From contig NZ_FOTP01000001.1 of NCBI RefSeq assembly GCF_900114605.1, positions 62,001 through 126,000 on the forward strand: a stretch of 64,000 bases of DNA, read 5' to 3'. Shown here piece after piece: positions 27,723 through 36,931 of this stretch (positions within the stretch are counted from its first letter, which is position 1; every line of letters starts with the position of its first letter). Below the pieces are notes generated by a model that worked only from the letters and a program-made list of their open reading frames with translations, had not been told where the DNA came from and did no database searches. The position numbers and the translations under genes were made by a program. This stretch comes from Bradyrhizobium sp. NFR13 (lineage in GTDB: Bacteria > Pseudomonadota > Alphaproteobacteria > Rhizobiales > Xanthobacteraceae).

Positions 27723-28595
27723 TTAGCCCTTGCGGATCAGCGGCGGCGGCGGCGCGTAGGCCGGCGGGCTGTCGAGGTTCCAGCGCACGCCGAGCTTCAG
27801 GTCATGCGAGGTGATGTCCTTGAACTGCATCGCCACGCCGCGGGTGAAGCCGTCATAGGTCGAGACCGGTCCGGTCTGGCCATCGCCGAGATTCATGTAG
27901 CTGTAGCCGAGTTCGACGGTCATTGCCGGATTGACCTTGTAAGCCAGGCCCGTGTGCAGCGCCCATGCGAAGTTCCACTTCGATGCTGCCGGCGCGCTGG
28001 CATAGCTCGGGAACGGACCGCCGATGAAGGGCGTGCCGCCGGAGGAGCCAACATTGATCGCACCGTTATCCGTGTAGTTGCCGATATTGACGCGAGCCAT
28101 ACCGACGCCGGCGCCGACGAACGGGGTCACGCACCACCAGGTACCGAGATCGACGTAGCCGTTGGCCATCACCACCCATTCGGACTTGGTGGCGTTGTAG
28201 TTGTTCACGCCGGTACCGACGAGGCCACTCGACGGGAACGTCACGTGATCGGTGCCCTTGAAGTTCGAATTGCCGCGATACTGGCCGGTGATGTCACCGC
28301 GGAACCAGTTGTTGAACTGATAACCGACACCGAGCTGGAAGATGCCGGCCGTATCGAAGGCGGTGGTCTGCTGAAGCGAGAGGAGACTGGCGTTGCGACC
28401 GTCACCCATCTCGATGTTCTTGACGCGCTGATTGCTGAAACCGATATCGCCGCGCAGATACCAGCCACCGAAGTCTTCGACCGGGGGCGGAGCATACATC
28501 TGCGGGGGCGGGGCAATGGGCATGTCGGCAGCGAAAACAGCGGTCGACATCAGGGAAGCCGCGCCGGCGGCCAGAATGAATTTAACGCTACGCAT
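27723..28595 (-). CDS. Outer-membrane beta-barrel protein
   Basis: From the ATG at 28595 (AAAGGA eight bases ahead) the product is 290 residues; the frame to 28625 adds nothing signal-like. The signal peptide ends 'TAVFAADMP'. A Pro-rich stretch 'APPPQMYAPPPVEDF' follows, then 'GWYLRGDIGFSNQRV' and a barrel with 'FQLGVGYQFNNWFRGDIT' and 'LGVRWNLD' near the end. This is the common Bradyrhizobium Omp31-like type. It is not a close copy of the neighbouring gene at 26745. Role unknown beyond envelope structure. Confidence 0.87.
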   Translation of the reverse strand: MRSVKFILAAGAASLMSTAVFAADMPIAPPPQMYAPPPVEDFGGWYLRGDIGFSNQRVKNIEMGDGRNASLLSLQQTTAFDTAGIFQLGVGYQFNNWFRGDITGQYRGNSNFKGTDHVTFPSSGLVGTGVNNYNATKSEWVVMANGYVDLGTWWCVTPFVGAGVGMARVNIGNYTDNGAINVGSSGGTPFIGGPFPSYASAPAASKWNFAWALHTGLAYKVNPAMTVELGYSYMNLGDGQTGPVSTYDGFTRGVAMQFKDITSHDLKLGVRWNLDSPPAYAPPPPLIRKG

Positions 28596-28993
28596 TGGCT
28601 TCGTCCTTTTGGGCCAAAGAGGCAACTAATGGAGGCCTCACACTCGGAAACTCACAATCGGACGATGACACCAACTCCTTAAGCGGCACTTAACCCTAAC
28701 TTTTAAGGTTGATATTTGGTGACGAAAATGCACGCAAGTTCCATCACGCCGCTGCGTCGCCACAGTTACTAACAATGTCTTGCTATCAAAACGCGCTGCA
28801 ATGCGCCGCGGCGGCGCCAAGTGTTAACCCAGGTGTTAACGAGGACTTACCTGCCGGGAGCCTTCGGCTCTGACGCGAACTATCAAAACGCGGAAGAGCC
28901 GCCTTACCCGATCAATATTCGGACAAGACGGCTCTTCATGTCAGCTCGGCAGTCATCGCGCCGGCGCCTTGGCCAGAGCGAAGGAACGGGAAT
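28596..28993. other. Intergenic region upstream of the outer-membrane protein gene
   Basis: About 400 bases, AT-richer near 28680-28800, where the promoter of the outer-membrane gene should lie (several TTAA-containing stretches are present). The only structure I can support is the long inverted repeat at 28894-28936 behind glmM. No gene seen. Confidence 0.5.
28894..28936 (-). terminator. Long inverted repeat behind glmM, probable terminator
   Basis: AAGAGCCGCCTT and AAGACGGCTCTT are 12-base arms with one mismatch. The 19-base loop contains its own small stem, CCGA / TCGG. It lies about 60 bases after the glmM stop. There is no long T-run, so termination is inferred. Confidence 0.5.
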
Positions 28994-28994
28994 C

Positions 28995-30341
28995 TTACGC
29001 CGCGGCTGCGTGGCCCAGCGCGTCAACGATGGCATCCACCACTTCCTCGACCATCACGCGATCATCGCCCTCTCCCATCACGCGGATGACCGGCTCCGTG
29101 CCCGACGGGCGGATCAGGAGACGACCATGGCCGTTGAGGCGCTGTTCACCGGCGGCGATAGTGGACCTTACGTCCGCATCATCGAGCGGCTTGCCGCTGC
29201 GATAACGCACATTCTTCAGGATCTGCGGCAAGGGATCGAACAGGTGGCAGACTTCCGACACCGGCCGGCCGAGCTTGGTCACCACGGCCAGCACCTGCAG
29301 CGCAGCCACGAAACCGTCGCCTGTCGTCGCATGGTCCGACATGATGATATGGCCGGAGGGTTCGCCGCCGACATTGTAACCTTGCTGCAGCATCTGCTCG
29401 AGCACATAGCGATCGCCCACCGCGGTGCGGATGAGATCGATACCCTGCCCCTTCAGGAAGCGCTCCAGACCGAGATTCGACATCACGGTAGAGACAATGC
29501 CCGGCTTGGCGAGCCGCCCGTCTTCCTTCCAGCTCTGTGCAATAACGGCGAGCAGCTGATCGCCATCGACCAGATGGCCACGCTCGTCGACCATGATCAA
29601 CCGATCAGCGTCGCCATCCAGCGCAATGCCGATATCGGCGCGCATCTCGCGCACCTTGCGGCTCAGCGCTTCCGGCGCGGTCGATCCGCATTCCTTGTTG
29701 ATGTTGAAACCGTCCGGCTCGACGCCGATGGAGATGACGTCCGCGCCGAGCTCCCAGAGCGCCTCCGGCGCGACCTTGTAGGCGGCGCCATGGGCGCAAT
29801 CGATGACGACGCGCAAGCCGTCGAGGCTGAGATTGCGCGGCAGCGTGCGTTTGGCGAATTCGATGTAACGATCATGCACCCCGTCGATGCGGCGTGCGCG
29901 ACCGAGGCTGGCGCTCTGCGACAGTTTCTTGTCGAGATTGTCGTCGAGCAATTCCTCGATCTGCTTCTCGACATCGTCCGACAGCTTGAAGCCGAGCGGT
30001 CCAAACAGCTTGATGCCGTTGTCCTCGAACAGATTGTGCGATGCGGAAATCATCACACCAAGGTCGGCGCGCATCGACTTGGTCAGCATCGCCACGGCGG
30101 GCGTCGGCATCGGCCCGACCAGCAGCACATCCATGCCGACCGACGTGAAGCCTGCCACCAGGGCGTTTTCGATCATGTAGCCGGACAACCGGGTGTCCTT
30201 GCCGATCACGACACGATGACGGTGTTCGCCGCGCTGAAACACAAGACCTGCCGCCTGCCCGACCTTCAGCGCCAGTTCCGGCGTGATCAAACCATTGGCG
30301 CGGCCGCGAATGCCGTCTGTCCCGAAATATTTACGGCTCAT
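28995..30341 (-). CDS. glmM: Phosphoglucosamine mutase
   Basis: From the ATG at 30341 the product is 448 residues, normal for GlmM. '[14 protein letters not shown]' at the N-terminus, the phosphoserine loop '[16 protein letters not shown]', the metal site '[14 protein letters not shown]' and '[17 protein letters not shown]' at the phosphate-binding end are all present. It converts glucosamine-6-phosphate to glucosamine-1-phosphate for peptidoglycan and lipopolysaccharide precursors. It stands alone here, without ftsH or folP next to it. Confidence 0.97.
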   Translation of the reverse strand: MSRKYFGTDGIRGRANGLITPELALKVGQAAGLVFQRGEHRHRVVIGKDTRLSGYMIENALVAGFTSVGMDVLLVGPMPTPAVAMLTKSMRADLGVMISASHNLFEDNGIKLFGPLGFKLSDDVEKQIEELLDDNLDKKLSQSASLGRARRIDGVHDRYIEFAKRTLPRNLSLDGLRVVIDCAHGAAYKVAPEALWELGADVISIGVEPDGFNINKECGSTAPEALSRKVREMRADIGIALDGDADRLIMVDERGHLVDGDQLLAVIAQSWKEDGRLAKPGIVSTVMSNLGLERFLKGQGIDLIRTAVGDRYVLEQMLQQGYNVGGEPSGHIIMSDHATTGDGFVAALQVLAVVTKLGRPVSEVCHLFDPLPQILKNVRYRSGKPLDDADVRSTIAAGEQRLNGHGRLLIRPSGTEPVIRVMGEGDDRVMVEEVVDAIVDALGHAAAA

Positions 30342-30585
30342 GGTAACCCCCAATGCCCTCGCGCCTTGCGCGAAAGCTCAAAAACCCGTCTCAGGCAACT
30401 CACCGTTGGCGGCGCCATACATGTGACGGACTTATAAGGCTCCGGCCCCTAAAATCGCTTCAAAAAATATGATGAATCATTACCAAGCCCGAAGCGGGAA
30501 ATCAACTGCAATCCATTGATATTACTTGTCTATCACCTTCGAGGTAATACCTTCGATGGAGCGAAGGCTGATGGAACCGGCCGGC

Positions 30586-30840
<255 letters not shown>

Positions 30841-30906
30841 CTAACCATGCTAGATGACACCGAAACAAGCAAATACAAGCAAAGACAAGGACGGCTGGGA
30901 CATCTC

Positions 30907-32046
30907 ATGAAGCATATCACCTGCATCGAAGATCTTCGTCTTGAGCACAAGCGCAACGTGCCAAAGGCGTTCTTCGATTATGTCGACCATGGCTCTTATA
31001 GCGAAGACACCTTCCGCGCGAATTGCGAGGATCTGCAGAAGCTGAAATTCCGTCAGCGCATTCTGGTCGACATTGCCAAACGCGACACCGCGACAACCAT
31101 CCTCGGCGAAAAGGCCACCATGCCGCTGATCTGCGCGCCGGTCGGCTCAACCGGCTTGCAATATGGCGACGGCGAAATTCACGCCTGCCGGGCCGCACAG
31201 GCGTTCGGAATCCCGTACACACTCTCGACGATGTCGATCAATTCGATCGAAGACCTCGCCGAGAATGTCGAGAAGCCGTTCTGGTTTCAGCTCTATGTCA
31301 TGAAGGATCGCGGCTTCATCAAGGAGCTGATCGAGCGCGCTATCAAGGCGAAGTGCAGCGCGCTGGTGCTGACCGTCGACCTGCAGGTGATCGGCCAGCG
31401 TCATGCCGACATCAAGAATGGCCTGTCGGTACCGCCTCAGATCTTGAATGTGAAGAACCTGATCGATTTCATGAGCAAGCCCGGCTGGCTGGTGCGCACG
31501 CTGAAAGCCAAGCGGCGCAACTTCGGCAACATCGCCGGCTTCGTGAAGAATACCGACGATCTCGGCTCCGTGGCGGAGTGGACGGCATCGCAATTCGATG
31601 CCTCGCTGAACTGGAAGGACCTCGACTGGATCCGCAGCATCTGGCCCGGCAAGATCGTGATCAAAGGCATTCACGATGTCGAGGATGCCCGCGAAGCCGT
31701 GAAGGTCGGCGCCCAGGCGATGGTCGTATCCAACCATGGTGGCCGCCAGCTCGACGGCGCGCCGTCGTCGATCTCGGTATTGCCGGGGATCGTCGATGCG
31801 GTCGGCTCGGATATCGAAGTGATGTTCGACAGCGGCATCCGCTCCGGTCAGGACGTGATGCGTGCGCTCGCCCTCGGCGCAAAGTCCTGCATGATCGGCC
31901 GCGCCTATATCTACGGTCTCGGTGCCTATGGCGGCCCCGGCGTGACCAAGGCGCTGGACATCCTGCGCAACGAACTCAGTGTCACCATGGGCCTGTGCGG
32001 CGTGAACTCGATCGCCGAGATCGACAGGCACGTGCTGGTGCAGTGA
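30907..32046 (+). CDS. lldD: FMN-dependent L-lactate dehydrogenase (alpha-hydroxy-acid oxidase family)
   Basis: From the ATG at 30907 the product is 379 residues, the usual LldD length; the long frame upstream to 30622 overlaps the divergent small gene and lacks family character. Motifs: 'FFDYVDHGSYSEDTFRAN' (substrate Tyr/His region), 'PLICAPVGSTGLQYGDGE', 'ALVLTVDLQVIGQRHAD', the catalytic 'VVSNHGGRQLDGAPSS' with His and Arg, and 'MFDSGIRSGQDVMRALALGA'. It oxidises L-lactate to pyruvate and passes electrons to the respiratory chain. A related 2-hydroxyacid as substrate is possible. Confidence 0.92.
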   Translation: MKHITCIEDLRLEHKRNVPKAFFDYVDHGSYSEDTFRANCEDLQKLKFRQRILVDIAKRDTATTILGEKATMPLICAPVGSTGLQYGDGEIHACRAAQAFGIPYTLSTMSINSIEDLAENVEKPFWFQLYVMKDRGFIKELIERAIKAKCSALVLTVDLQVIGQRHADIKNGLSVPPQILNVKNLIDFMSKPGWLVRTLKAKRRNFGNIAGFVKNTDDLGSVAEWTASQFDASLNWKDLDWIRSIWPGKIVIKGIHDVEDAREAVKVGAQAMVVSNHGGRQLDGAPSSISVLPGIVDAVGSDIEVMFDSGIRSGQDVMRALALGAKSCMIGRAYIYGLGAYGGPGVTKALDILRNELSVTMGLCGVNSIAEIDRHVLVQ

Positions 32047-32137
32047 GGCGCTAACCGGCACCTGCTTTTCCGGATCTTGTCCACGTTCTCCGTATGCGAC
32101 GCCGCAAGGTTGAACGCTTCGACATTGGGGATATGGC

Positions 32138-32953
32138 CTAGAGTTTCGAGCCCGGGATCGTCGCGTTCATCCACGCGGCGATCGCGTCCACGACGTTCTG
32201 CTCGATTCCGTAATAGCCATGCGGCGACAACGATCCACAATCCGTGGACGAGCGCAGATCGCCACCGCTGATCATCAGGACCTTGACGCGCGGAGCGCTC
32301 CTCATTGCCGCTGCGATCTTGTCGGCGTTCTCCGGTGGAGCGACCTTGCAGCGATCATCGGAGTTGGCCACGACGAGCGCGGGGACATTGACCAGTTCGG
32401 GATGCGCGTCGAACACCGTTTCGTGGCTAGCACCGAGGAGCGATACCGATTCCGTCAGCACGACGCCTGCGATCTGACCGTCACGCAGTTGCGCCGCACC
32501 GTTCATCGCGGCGATCGAGCCTTGGCTGGTCCCGAGCAGGAAGACCGCTCCCGGCGCCTGCGCATGAGCCGCAGCAACGAGATCACCAACGAATGCTGCA
32601 TATTGCGGCGAGCTGCGCAGCCCACGCAAATTCTGACCATCGACGGTGTCGGGGATCAGTACCGCGAAACCCGCAGCATTCCAGAGCGCGCGCGAGCGAA
32701 TAACGAAATTGTTGCCGCGGGCGATATCGCCATCCCGGGCGATGCCTACATCACCTGCTCCGCCGGGTAGCATTACGAGGGTCGCGCGTGGACGAGGCGG
32801 ACTGACGTAGAGCGCGCGCTGATGATCGCCGCCGGGAAGCGGCAAGTTCAGCACGCGCTCTGTCGGGGCAAGTGTCTGCGCATCAACGAATTGCGGCGCA
32901 AACAACAAAAGAAATACGAGGATCAGGCACGGCGTCCGGAATAGTCTGCGCAC
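32138..32953 (-). CDS. Secreted alpha/beta hydrolase
   Basis: A 271-residue protein with a signal peptide (to about residue 25, 'FVDAQ'). 'ATLVMLPGGAGDVG' looks like the oxyanion strand-loop, 'VFLLGTSQGSIAAMNGA' is the nucleophile elbow (G-T-S-Q-G), and 'ALVVANSDDRCKVAPPENAD' is the acid region. The catalytic His is probably in the C-terminal 'SPHGYYGIEQ'. The fold is clear; the substrate is not. It is the downstream neighbour of the secreted protein at 32979 on the same strand and may share its transcript. Confidence 0.85.
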   Translation of the reverse strand: MRRLFRTPCLILVFLLLFAPQFVDAQTLAPTERVLNLPLPGGDHQRALYVSPPRPRATLVMLPGGAGDVGIARDGDIARGNNFVIRSRALWNAAGFAVLIPDTVDGQNLRGLRSSPQYAAFVGDLVAAAHAQAPGAVFLLGTSQGSIAAMNGAAQLRDGQIAGVVLTESVSLLGASHETVFDAHPELVNVPALVVANSDDRCKVAPPENADKIAAAMRSAPRVKVLMISGGDLRSSTDCGSLSPHGYYGIEQNVVDAIAAWMNATIPGSKL

Positions 32954-32978
32954 GAGCGTCTCCGCAGTTTCGCCCCTC

Positions 32979-33608
32979 TCACATCGGCGGCGTCAGGCCA
33001 TCCAGCCCGACATTGACCCGCGCCGTCTCGAAAGTGCCGTCGTCCTTCCTGGTCGCGCCCATGATGATGATCTTGGCGCCAGGCTTGAGTTCATCCTTAT
33101 TGCCCGGCACGAATGTCACGATCGGCGTGTCGGGCGTCACGGTTACTTTCTTTTCCCCGTCCTTGTACTTCACCGTCACCGTCTGGCCATCGGAGGCTTC
33201 GACCTTCTGATCGACGGTGGCATTGGTCATGCTGCTATTGGGGCGCAGATCCCAGGGGCGCGAGCCTTCGCCGGTGCCGCGCATCGCTTCCGGAAAGATA
33301 TGGATCGCGATGGCCTTCTGCGAGCCATCGGCCTGCGGCATGCCGGTCACGCCGATATAGGAGCCGGGCTTCACCTCGGCCATTGTCGTTCTGGCAATGC
33401 CGGTCACCGTGACATTGTCCGTCATCTTCACTTTGCGTTCGTCGCCATCGCGCGTCTTGATCGTCAGCACCGCGCCATCGACGGCTTCGATAGCCCCGCG
33501 AATGCGGACGGGCTGCGGCTGCTGCGCCGATGCAGCGGAGATCAGCAATGAACCAGCGAGAAGTGAGCCCGCGAACAAGCGAACCGAAGTCGATACGATC
33601 TGAATCAT
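32979..33608 (-). CDS. Secreted protein with repeated small beta-barrel (DUF5666-like) modules
   Basis: The ATG at 33608, preceded by AAAGGAAATT, gives 209 residues with a signal peptide ending 'AASAQQ'. The mature part holds two similar modules: 'RGAIEAVDGAVLTIKTRDGD' to 'KPGSYIGVTGMPQADGS', and 'QTVTVKYKDGEKKVTVTPDT' to 'KPGAKIIIMGATRKDDGT'. This is an OB-like repeat resembling DUF5666-type domains. I do not know the function; ligand or metal binding in the periplasm would fit. The hydrolase gene follows 25 bases after its stop. Confidence 0.75.
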   Translation of the reverse strand: MIQIVSTSVRLFAGSLLAGSLLISAASAQQPQPVRIRGAIEAVDGAVLTIKTRDGDERKVKMTDNVTVTGIARTTMAEVKPGSYIGVTGMPQADGSQKAIAIHIFPEAMRGTGEGSRPWDLRPNSSMTNATVDQKVEASDGQTVTVKYKDGEKKVTVTPDTPIVTFVPGNKDELKPGAKIIIMGATRKDDGTFETARVNVGLDGLTPPM

Positions 33609-33680
33609 GGGGGAATTTCCTTTGACGACAGCGCCCAACGCCGCAGATGGAAACCCCAAGGCCAAAAAGCTATTCCCGCC

Positions 33681-34526
33681 TCACGCCACTGTGAGATCGG
33701 CTTCGACAATGGCACGCAATTCCGGTGTCACCTCCGGGCGCTGCCCGAACCACAATTCGAAGCCGCGCACGGCCTGATACAACAGCATGCCGAGACCATC
33801 CGCAGTACGGAGGCCCCTCGCGCGGGCTGCGGCGAGCAGCGGGGTATCGAGCGGCACATACACAAGATCGGCAACGACCGCCTGGTCAGGCAACAGATCG
33901 AGATCGATGGTCAATGGCGGCTGGCCGTTCATGCCGAGCGAGGTGGTGTTCACCAGCAAGGATGCGCGCGGCAACAGGTTGGCGACATTCTCCCACGCCA
34001 GCGGCACTACCCGCGAACCAAATTGCACGGCCATCGCCTCGGCGCGATCGAGACTGCGATTGGCGACATAGACATACCTGATTCCGCGCTCGAGCAATCC
34101 AAACACCACGGCACGCGACGAGCCGCCAGCGCCAAGAACCAGCGCGTCGTCGGCATGGTCCCAGTCATGCGCGCAGTGATCGAGATTATCGATGAAGCCC
34201 TCGATATCCGTATTGGTCGCGCGCAGCGTGCCGTGGTCGTACCATAGCGTGTTGGCGGCCCCGACCGCGCGTGCGCGGCGATCCGGCGCGGTGAGTTTCA
34301 ATACGCGTTCCTTGTGCGGGATCGTCACATTGGCGCCGATGTAACCATGCTTGGACAGGTTCATCACGAATTCGGCCACGCCTTCCGGTGGAATCGACTC
34401 GATACTGTAACCGCCCGGAATATCCATGCTGCGCAGCCAGTGATGGTGGATCAGCGGCGAGCGCGAATGCGCGGCAGGCCAACCGATCAAACAGGCGGCG
34501 CGGGGCTTGGTCTCGTTCGGCATCAT
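33681..34526 (-). CDS. aroE: Shikimate dehydrogenase
   Basis: A 281-residue AroE. The shikimate-binding 'HSRSPLIHHHWL' and 'ANVTIPHKE' (catalytic Lys), 'NTDIEGF', the NADP-binding 'ALVLGAGGSSRAVVFGLLERG' and 'VNTTSLGMNGQPPLTI' are all present. It reduces 3-dehydroshikimate to shikimate in aromatic amino acid synthesis. In many alphaproteobacteria it precedes coaE-dnaQ; here a secreted protein gene follows instead. Confidence 0.96.
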   Translation of the reverse strand: MMPNETKPRAACLIGWPAAHSRSPLIHHHWLRSMDIPGGYSIESIPPEGVAEFVMNLSKHGYIGANVTIPHKERVLKLTAPDRRARAVGAANTLWYDHGTLRATNTDIEGFIDNLDHCAHDWDHADDALVLGAGGSSRAVVFGLLERGIRYVYVANRSLDRAEAMAVQFGSRVVPLAWENVANLLPRASLLVNTTSLGMNGQPPLTIDLDLLPDQAVVADLVYVPLDTPLLAAARARGLRTADGLGMLLYQAVRGFELWFGQRPEVTPELRAIVEADLTVA

Positions 34527-34694
34527 CCATCCTTCGCTTCAAGCGGAAGCGTGCGTAGCATAAAAATCATGCAGGGGCTCTTAATCATCGGACGGTTTTG
34601 CAGCGCACAGCAAGTCCGACAACCATCAGACGATCAATACCGCAGCTGCGAGCAATAGCGCCTCCGCCAGCAGCAACAGCCATAGGCGATGCCA

Positions 34695-36440
34695 TCAGTG
34701 CGGGCTCACCGCCTCCTGGGCCGCTGCAGTCCGTCGGGCCTTGATCTCGCTGACGGCCGCTGCAACATCAGCGCGGTATTTGACCAGCGGCGGCCGGGCG
34801 CCATGGGTCAGCAGCGCCCGGCGCACGCCCTGCGAGGTGCCGGTGAGAATGACGCGGACGCCTTGTCGTTTTGCCTTCTCGGCAATGCCCTTGATCGCGT
34901 TCGCAGCAGTGGAATCCAGGAAGGGCACCGCGGCAAAATCGATCACGAAAGCCTTGTGGCGATCCGAGAAGCCGTCGAGCACCGAACCAATGGTCGAGGC
35001 AGCGCCGAAGAAGAACGCCCCGGTGATGCGATAGACCAGCACATCCGGATCGCTCGCCAGTTTTGCGTCGTATGGTGCGCGATCGCCATTGGCATCGTCC
35101 GCGCGATCGGCAGCGACCAGCGGCCCATCCGCCTCTATCCCCGTAATCTCTGCCATGCGGTTGATGAACAGCACGGCGCCAAGCGCGAAGCCGACCAGGA
35201 TGCCTTCAGTGAGATCGCGAAAAATGGTCAGCAGGAACGTCGCCAGCAGGACCAGCGCATCGCCCCATGACGAACGCAGCAGCATGATGAACTCATGCTT
35301 CTCCGCCATATTCCACGCCACAACCGCCAGCACGGCGGCCAGCGACGCGAGCGGAATGTAGCTCGCCAGTGGCGCTGCGATCAGGATGAACGCCAGCAGG
35401 AACACAGAATGCAGCATGCCCGAGACCGGCCCATGCGCACCGGACCGGACATTGGTCGCGGTCCGCGCGATGGTGCCGGTCACGCAGATGCCTCCAAACA
35501 GGGCGGCGCCGATATTGGCGACGCCTTGCGCCACCAGCTCGCAATTCGACCGGTGCCTCCGCCCGGTCATGCCATCGGCAACAACCGCCGACAAAAGCGA
35601 TTCAATGGCGCCGAGCAGCGCGAAGGCAATGGCATCGGGCAGGATCGCCTGCAATTTGGCAAAGGACATCGCGGGCAGCGTCGGCAGCGGAAAGGATTGC
35701 GGAATGCCCCCGAAACGGGTGCCGATGGTTTCCACGGGCAGCGCCAACAAAGCTGCCGCGACGGCGCTCACGACCACCGCGATCAAAATGCCGGGCCATG
35801 ATGGCCGCAGCGTCCGGAGCCCGACGATGATCACGAGCGAGACGATGGTCACGGCAACGGCCGCGGCGTTCACCGTCGGCAATGCGGGACCCAGTGCCTC
35901 CAGCTTGGGAATGAGATCTCCCGGCTCCTTGCCAGCCAGCGTCAATCCCAACAGATCCCTGATCTGGCTGGCAAAGATGATCACGGCAATGCCGGCTGTG
36001 AAACCGACCGTGACCGGATAGGGAATGAACTTGATGTAGGTGCCGAGCCGGAGATAGCCGGCTGCCATCAGAAAAACGCCCGACATCATGGTGGCGAGGA
36101 TCAGCCCGTCGATCCCATGGCGGCTCACGGTGGCAGCCACCAGCACGATGAAGGCGCCGGCCGGGCCGCCGATCTGAAAGCGGCTTCCACCCAGCGCAGA
36201 CACGAGGAAGCCGCCGATCACAGCGGTGATGAGGCCACGATCCGGCGACGTCCCCGAGGCAATGGCAATCGCCATCGACAACGGAAGCGCGACGATCGCC
36301 ACCGTCAAACCGGACAAGATATCGGCACGCAGATCGGCGATACTGTAGCCTTCGCGCAGCACCGTGATCAGTTTCGGCGTGAACAATTCGGCGAAGGTCG
36401 GCTGATGCGCCCTCCACGCGCGATTTCTGGAAATGTCCAT
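34695..36440 (-). CDS. SulP-family anion transporter with STAS domain
   Basis: A 581-residue transporter. The membrane part (residues about 25-430) includes the SulP signatures 'ADILSGLTVAIVALPLSMAI', 'FLVSALGGSRFQIGGPAGAF' and 'RHRSNCELVAQGVANIGAALFGG'. The C-terminal STAS domain (about 455-570) contains 'ITGAFFFGAASTI' and 'VIDFAAVPFLDSTAANAIKG', with the phosphorylatable-Ser-type position. SulP proteins carry sulfate, bicarbonate or carboxylates; the substrate here is unknown. A small XRE regulator gene lies 55 bases upstream on the same strand and may control it. Confidence 0.93.
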   Translation of the reverse strand: MDISRNRAWRAHQPTFAELFTPKLITVLREGYSIADLRADILSGLTVAIVALPLSMAIAIASGTSPDRGLITAVIGGFLVSALGGSRFQIGGPAGAFIVLVAATVSRHGIDGLILATMMSGVFLMAAGYLRLGTYIKFIPYPVTVGFTAGIAVIIFASQIRDLLGLTLAGKEPGDLIPKLEALGPALPTVNAAAVAVTIVSLVIIVGLRTLRPSWPGILIAVVVSAVAAALLALPVETIGTRFGGIPQSFPLPTLPAMSFAKLQAILPDAIAFALLGAIESLLSAVVADGMTGRRHRSNCELVAQGVANIGAALFGGICVTGTIARTATNVRSGAHGPVSGMLHSVFLLAFILIAAPLASYIPLASLAAVLAVVAWNMAEKHEFIMLLRSSWGDALVLLATFLLTIFRDLTEGILVGFALGAVLFINRMAEITGIEADGPLVAADRADDANGDRAPYDAKLASDPDVLVYRITGAFFFGAASTIGSVLDGFSDRHKAFVIDFAAVPFLDSTAANAIKGIAEKAKRQGVRVILTGTSQGVRRALLTHGARPPLVKYRADVAAAVSEIKARRTAAAQEAVSPH

Positions 36441-36495
36441 TCCCGACTCGCCCCTGTCACCCGCCGCGGATCTCGATCGAGGCCGCGGCCCGTTC

Positions 36496-36783
36496 TCAAT
36501 CCGTCAGCTTTGGCTCATCAAGTTTCGGCGGTGGACCGGGCTGTTTCAGCCTCACCCCTCGTCCGCCGGAATCGCTGCGAACGTTCTCGCCGATCAGATC
36601 GACGCCTGAGCGATCCAGGGCCTCGACAACCTTGATCAGCGAATCCACCACGCCTCTGACGTTGCCCTCACTCGCTTCCATGCGCTGAATCGTCGGCAGC
36701 GAGACGCCGGCCAGTTCCGCCAGCCGCTTTTGATCGATCCCCAACAACGCCCGCGCCGCGCGCATCTGAAACGATGTGATCAA
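36496..36783 (-). CDS. XRE-family (Cro/CI-type) transcriptional regulator
   Basis: A TTG at 36783 with AGGAAG six bases ahead gives 95 residues. The N-terminal helix-turn-helix reads 'QKRLAELAGVSLPTIQRMEA'. The rest ('VVDSLIKVVEALDRSGVDLI') is the helical continuation usual for this group, and the end is a Pro/Lys-rich tail. An alternative ATG is at 36765. Regulators like this are often found beside SulP genes in Rhizobiales, so control of the transporter is likely. No toxin gene is next to it, which argues against a toxin-antitoxin role. Confidence 0.88.
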   Translation of the reverse strand: MITSFQMRAARALLGIDQKRLAELAGVSLPTIQRMEASEGNVRGVVDSLIKVVEALDRSGVDLIGENVRSDSGGRGVRLKQPGPPPKLDEPKLTD

Positions 36784-36824
36784 GCTAATCTTCCTGTTTG
36801 AAGAGTCTTATATCAAATATAAAA

Positions 36825-36859
36825 CGGCTTCAATGATGTATAAAACATCATCGAAGCCG
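36825..36859 (-). terminator. 35-base near-perfect palindrome; terminator and/or operator
   Basis: CGGCTTCAATGATGT and ACATCATCGAAGCCG are 15-base arms with one mismatch around ATAAA. On the minus strand the stem is followed by TTTTATATTTG and lies 73 bases after the kinase gene, so it fits a terminator. It is also 42 bases upstream of the XRE start. TATAAAAC occurs twice, 21 bases apart (36818 and 36839), so it may also serve as regulator site. Confidence 0.65.
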
Positions 36860-36931
36860 CTCAAGAGCGATGCCAGATCGGCAAGGAACGTCGGGACAGG
36901 CAGGCATGTGCAGGGAACAGAAAAGGTGCAC

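Noticed and set aside
28821-30437. 538-codon plus-strand frame opposite glmM
   Set aside because: Antisense to glmM, a complete enzyme with all motifs; the frame is a composition artefact.
36496-36859. Toxin-antitoxin module at the XRE gene
   Set aside because: No small toxin-like gene is adjacent on the same strand; the neighbour is a SulP transporter, a context in which such regulators are common.
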